Source of the DNA: a bacterium
GTDB lineage: Bacteria; 4484-113; JAGGVC01
DNA: 24,395 bases
Reading direction: 5' to 3'
NCBI GenBank assembly: GCA_039961635.1
Contig: JABRWB010000093.1
Coordinates: 1-24,395, forward strand
In this document: positions 21,236 through 24,395 of the stretch, one piece after another
Layout: each line of letters starts with the position of its first letter
Numbering within the stretch: the first letter of the stretch is position 1
The notes under the pieces: model-generated
Told to the model about the DNA's origin: nothing
The model's database searches: none
What the model saw: only the letters and a program-made list of their open reading frames with translations
Translations under genes and position numbers: made by a program

Positions 21236-22657
21236 ATGGCTTGCGCACGCATTTTTTGTTTTCCGGTGATTGCGATGCTTCTTCCAGCCGCCGCGCCGGC
21301 CCCGGCAAACGCCGCGGAGCCGAACACTCCCCTTGCCGGCGCCGCCGACGCCGTTTTTGCCGCATCGTCGGATTCATGGTCGGCGTTCGACGACGTCCTC
21401 GAATTCCGGCTCGACAACGGACTGACGCTTCTCATCCTCCCCCGCCGAGACCTGCCCATCGTCTCGCTCCAGGTCTGGTACCGCGCCGGCAGCCGCAACG
21501 AACCGCCCGGCGCGTCCGGCATCGCGCACTTCCTGGAGCATATGTACTCGATGGGAACGGCCAAGCTTGCGCCGCGCGAGGTTGACGTGCTAGTTCGCTC
21601 CGTGGGCGGCCAGAAAAACGCGTCCACGTCCACCGACTACACGCGCTACTACGAGGACATTCCTTCCTCCGCGCTCGCCGATTTTCTTGCAGTCGAGGCC
21701 GACCGGATGCGCGGCTGCACTTTCCCCGAAGACAAAGTGCTCTCCGAGCGGGACACCGTCGCCGAAGAGCGCCGGATGCGAAGCGAGGACGACCAGGGGG
21801 GGGCCGCGTACGAGGCGCTTTCCCAGCTTGTTTACGGAAATCACGCGTACGGCCACCCGACCGTCGGATGGATGGAGGACATCGCGGATTACAACCGGGG
21901 CGAGCTGCTTGATTTTTACAACGCGTTTTACCGTCCGGACAACGCCGCGCTGGTCATCGCCGGCGACGCGGATCCCGATAAAATTGTCCCCGAGATCGAG
22001 CGGCTTTTCGGACACATTGCGGGCGAAATAGACGCGGCGGGATTCATCCCGGAAGTTTTCGCCACGGAACAAACGTCCGAACGCCGCAGAACGATATTCC
22101 ACCCCTCCCCCCGTCCGCTGCTGTATATCGGATGGCCGACGGTCGCGTTCGGCGAATCTGACGCGTACGCGCTCGACCTGCTGGGCGAGGTGCTGGCCGG
22201 CGGGCGCAGCTCGCGGCTGTACAAGCGGCTCGTGCGCGGCGAGGAGCTGGCGACAAGCGTTTCCGCCGGCCACGGCGACCGCAAGTACGGCGGGCTTTTC
22301 ACGGTGCGCGTAAGCTTCAACGATCCCGAAAAGCTTGAAGCGGTGGAAGCCGCGGTGTACGCGGAGATCGCCGCGCTCGCGAAGAACGGCGCGGGGGGGG
22401 ACGAGCTGTCCCGCGCCAAGAAGCGGATGATGGCGGGCGAGGTGTACGCCGCGCAGGGCAACAACGGATTGGCGCAGCAGCTCGGCTGGGCATGGGCCGC
22501 GGGCGACTGGCGCTGGGTGATCGAGTATCCGAAGCGGATGGAGCGCGTGACTTCCAAAGAGATCAAATCCGCCGCGGCGAAGTATCTGTCGGAAAAAACG
22601 CGCAACGTCGTCGTCGTCCTTCCGGCGAAGCCGGACGCCGGCGGTGATACCGGATGA
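21236..22657 (+). CDS. M16 family zinc metallopeptidase, catalytic subunit
   Basis: Periplasmic or secreted insulinase/processing-peptidase-like protease, 473 aa. An N-terminal Sec signal (MACARIFCFPVIAMLL, cleavage after ANA) leads into the M16 fold. The inverted zinc motif HFLEH is at 98-102 and the third ligand Glu178 (in TVAEERR) lies 76 residues further, the spacing expected for active M16 enzymes. The C-terminal half carries the second M16 domain (DLLGEVLAGGRSSRLYKRLV). The ATG at 21236 is used rather than the upstream TTG because it starts a clean signal peptide. It overlaps the next gene by four bases; the pair resembles bacterial heterodimeric M16 systems in which one subunit is catalytic. 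Two runs of eight G (21796-21803, 22393-22400) lie in the coding region. Confidence 0.93.
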   Translation: MACARIFCFPVIAMLLPAAAPAPANAAEPNTPLAGAADAVFAASSDSWSAFDDVLEFRLDNGLTLLILPRRDLPIVSLQVWYRAGSRNEPPGASGIAHFLEHMYSMGTAKLAPREVDVLVRSVGGQKNASTSTDYTRYYEDIPSSALADFLAVEADRMRGCTFPEDKVLSERDTVAEERRMRSEDDQGGAAYEALSQLVYGNHAYGHPTVGWMEDIADYNRGELLDFYNAFYRPDNAALVIAGDADPDKIVPEIERLFGHIAGEIDAAGFIPEVFATEQTSERRRTIFHPSPRPLLYIGWPTVAFGESDAYALDLLGEVLAGGRSSRLYKRLVRGEELATSVSAGHGDRKYGGLFTVRVSFNDPEKLEAVEAAVYAEIAALAKNGAGGDELSRAKKRMMAGEVYAAQGNNGLAQQLGWAWAAGDWRWVIEYPKRMERVTSKEIKSAAAKYLSEKTRNVVVVLPAKPDAGGDTG

Positions 22658-24060
22658 AATACCGCGCAATATTGCTCTTGGCGGTGGTTAGTGCAATGAA
22701 TATCGCTGTATTTAACGGCGCGGGGGCATCCGCGCAACCGGCCGGCGTTCCGGCGGACGCGCTCGTCGGGTGGGAGACGATCAAGCTGGACAACGGGCTG
22801 TCCGCAGTGCTTTCGCCGCGGGACGGCCTGCCGATGGTCGCGATGGAGATGCGCATCCCCGCAGGCTCGATATTCGATCCCGCGGGAAGCGAGGGACTCT
22901 CAAGCCTGACCGCCCAGATGATCCGCCAGGGCAGCATAATGCGCGACGCGGAGGCCGTGGACGAGTTTCTGGATTCGCGCGGCGCGGTGCTTGCGGTTTC
23001 CGCCTCGTCGGATTACGTTTCGGTTTCGCTAACCTGCCTTTCGGAGGATTTTCCGGACGTGCTTTCGCTCGCCGCGGAGCTCGTTCTTTCGCCCGCGTTC
23101 GACGAGGCGGAGTTCAAGCGCATACGCACGCAGAGCATCGAGCGCGTGAGGCGCAGCTACGGCCAGGGCGCGGTGCTCTCGCGCGACGCGTTTTACCGAG
23201 CGCTTTATCCGCACGGCGGGTACGGCTCCCCCACCGACGGCTATCCGGCGTCGCTTGAGGCGATAACGCTCGAGCGGGTTGTCGAATTCCACTCGGTGCG
23301 CTACCGTCCGGGCGGCTCGCAGATTTCCATCGTCGGGCCGCTGTCCGCGCCGGAGACGCTTTCGCTTCTGAACAAAACGTTTGGAGGATGGACGCCGGCG
23401 ACCCCCTCCCCCCTACGGCTGGACGATACGGCGCGTCCGGAAGGCTCGCCGCGCGTGATTATCGTGGACGCGCCGCTTGCGCAGGCGAACGTAAGAATCG
23501 GCCACCGCGCGCCGGCGGCGAACGACCCGGAATACTTCCGGCTGCGTTTCGTGAACGAGGTGCTGGGAGGCAGCGGGATGACAAGCCGCCTGGGCGACAC
23601 TATCCGAACGAAGCACGGCCTAGCTTACAGCGTATTTTCGTGGAACGCCGGATGGCGAGGGGGGGGGAGCTTTTTCATCGCGTTCTCGACCAAGGTCGCG
23701 AGCGCGCGCACCGCGGTTGATTTGGCGATGGGCGAGGTTGCGGCGCTTATCGCGGACGGCCCGACGCAGGAGGAAATCCAAATGACGCGCGCGGGGCTCC
23801 TGGGGCGGCTTTACTTCCAGCTCGAAACCTACAGCGGCGCGGCCGGGCAGATAGCCGAGGCGCAGTGGTGCGGCCTGGGGCGGGATTATTTTTCGGTGCA
23901 GCAAGATACGGCGGGTAATTTCGCCGCGGAGGATTTCGTTCCCGTGCTTGCGCGGCACGTGCGCCCGCAGGATTTCGTGATCGTCGTCGCCGGCCCCGCC
24001 GCGGAACTTGAGCCGCAGTTCGCGGATTTGGGGACGGTTACGGTTAAGCCGGAGGGGTAA
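22654..24060 (+). CDS. M16 family peptidase-like protein, non-catalytic partner
   Basis: 468-residue homologue and likely partner of the upstream zinc peptidase. It has a Sec signal (MKYRAILLLAVVSAMNIAVF, cleavage near ASA) and two M16 domains, but where HxxEH should be it reads GLSSLTAQMIRQG, so it lacks the zinc ligands and is presumably inactive. The conserved C-terminal signature is intact: NEVLGGSGMTSRLGDTIRTK in pieces (NEVLGGSGMTSRL, IRTKHGLAYSVFS), the Arg/Tyr region that helps bind substrate in M16 pairs. Its ATG overlaps the stop of the active subunit (ATGA), supporting stoichiometric co-expression. A run of nine G (23659-23667) encodes three successive Gly codons. It ends without a visible terminator 31 bases before the next predicted start codon. 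Confidence 0.92.
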   Translation: MKYRAILLLAVVSAMNIAVFNGAGASAQPAGVPADALVGWETIKLDNGLSAVLSPRDGLPMVAMEMRIPAGSIFDPAGSEGLSSLTAQMIRQGSIMRDAEAVDEFLDSRGAVLAVSASSDYVSVSLTCLSEDFPDVLSLAAELVLSPAFDEAEFKRIRTQSIERVRRSYGQGAVLSRDAFYRALYPHGGYGSPTDGYPASLEAITLERVVEFHSVRYRPGGSQISIVGPLSAPETLSLLNKTFGGWTPATPSPLRLDDTARPEGSPRVIIVDAPLAQANVRIGHRAPAANDPEYFRLRFVNEVLGGSGMTSRLGDTIRTKHGLAYSVFSWNAGWRGGGSFFIAFSTKVASARTAVDLAMGEVAALIADGPTQEEIQMTRAGLLGRLYFQLETYSGAAGQIAEAQWCGLGRDYFSVQQDTAGNFAAEDFVPVLARHVRPQDFVIVVAGPAAELEPQFADLGTVTVKPEG

Positions 24061-24079
24061 TAATCGCCGGCTGCGTCTG

Positions 24080-24085
24080 TATAAT
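24080..24085 (+). promoter_or_regulatory. -10 box for the last gene
   Basis: Perfect TATAAT ending 7 bases before a GTG start codon. The predicted transcription start would coincide with that codon, implying leaderless mRNA. No clear -35. Confidence 0.45.
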
Positions 24086-24091
24086 AGAGGG

Positions 24092-24395
24092 GTGGCTGAT
24101 ATCCGAAAAGCGGCGAAACAGGATTATCCGCAGGCGGATTACGCCGCGGAAAGTCGCGATTTTTTCCCCAAGCCGAAAGTGCACTACATGCGCGGGCATA
24201 CCGCGGTCGTCGGCCAATGGCTGATCGTCGGCCACGGGGACATCGCGAATAAGGTATACCAGTTCGGCCGCGCCGCGCCGCTGTATTACGGGCGCCGGGC
24301 GGACGCGTGGACGCCGGGCGGGCAATGGGACATCAACAAGCCGCCCTCTCCGCTGTTCGTGTACGCGGTGCCGATCATGAGCTCTCCCGACCCCG
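24092..24395 (+). CDS. Hypothetical protein, 5' part only
   Basis: Open frame from a GTG at 24092 to the window edge, 101 residues visible, no stop. Not recognised. It begins VADIRKAAKQDYPQADY, then has beta-rich text (HTAVVGQWLIVGHGDI, NKVYQFGRAAPLYYGRR, PLFVYAVPI). Codon use matches the neighbours and no other frame is as good. There is no signal peptide. The GTG is chosen because it follows the TATAAT box; an in-frame ATG at 24188 is the alternative if the upstream part is untranslated. Confidence 0.6.
   Translation, partial: MADIRKAAKQDYPQADYAAESRDFFPKPKVHYMRGHTAVVGQWLIVGHGDIANKVYQFGRAAPLYYGRRADAWTPGGQWDINKPPSPLFVYAVPIMSSPDP

Overview
The window looks like a chromosomal segment of an uncultivated, probably diderm (Gram-negative) bacterium of moderately high GC. 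Evidence for the diderm reading is indirect: Sec signal peptides on M16 peptidases, a large surface-type subtilase with a lipoprotein-like leader and a dockerin-like tail, and a membrane-fusion protein paired with a MacB-type permease. No phylum can be assigned from the sequence alone.

Layout. (1) 42-4879, all minus strand: a class 2 type V CRISPR-Cas locus in transcription order effector (853 aa, Cas12b-like but compact), predicted tracrRNA, eight-repeat CRISPR array, cas1, cas2. (2) 4880-5284: GC-rich non-coding DNA with short repeats. (3) 5285-7300, minus: an aspartate kinase and an RHH/MazF-type toxin-antitoxin pair. (4) 7381-11710, minus: MacB-like permease, membrane-fusion protein and two Yip1-like membrane proteins. 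(5) 11871-12344, minus: an unrecognised Trp/Gly-rich protein with a strong terminator. (6) 12472-16999, plus: a SAM methyltransferase, dnaA, a probable replication origin, dnaN, and a two-gene module containing a HEPN-like protein. (7) 17037-17744, minus: mntP. (8) 17863-24395, plus: a modular S8 peptidase, an M16 peptidase pair (active plus inactive subunit), and the 5' part of an unknown gene.

Gene orientation switches at dnaA: everything to the left is on the minus strand, and everything to the right is on the plus strand except mntP. This is expected if replication forks leave from the dnaA-dnaN interval. That interval carries DnaA-box-like 9-mers, a CTG/CTA trinucleotide run resembling DnaA-trios, and an AT-rich stretch, so it is the likely oriC.

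The most interesting system is the CRISPR locus. The effector keeps the RuvC D/E/D residues and a CxxC...CxxxxC zinc ribbon and has Cas12b-like N- and C-terminal motifs, but only about 108 residues separate RuvC-I from RuvC-II, against roughly 280 in Cas12b as I recall it. The helical (REC2-type) insertion therefore appears to be missing. The DNA between effector and array can encode a tracrRNA that starts at an extended -10 promoter overlapping the effector stop codon, folds into several hairpins and carries a two-part anti-repeat matching the repeat. No cas4 is present in the window. Subtype and target chemistry cannot be settled from this sequence alone.
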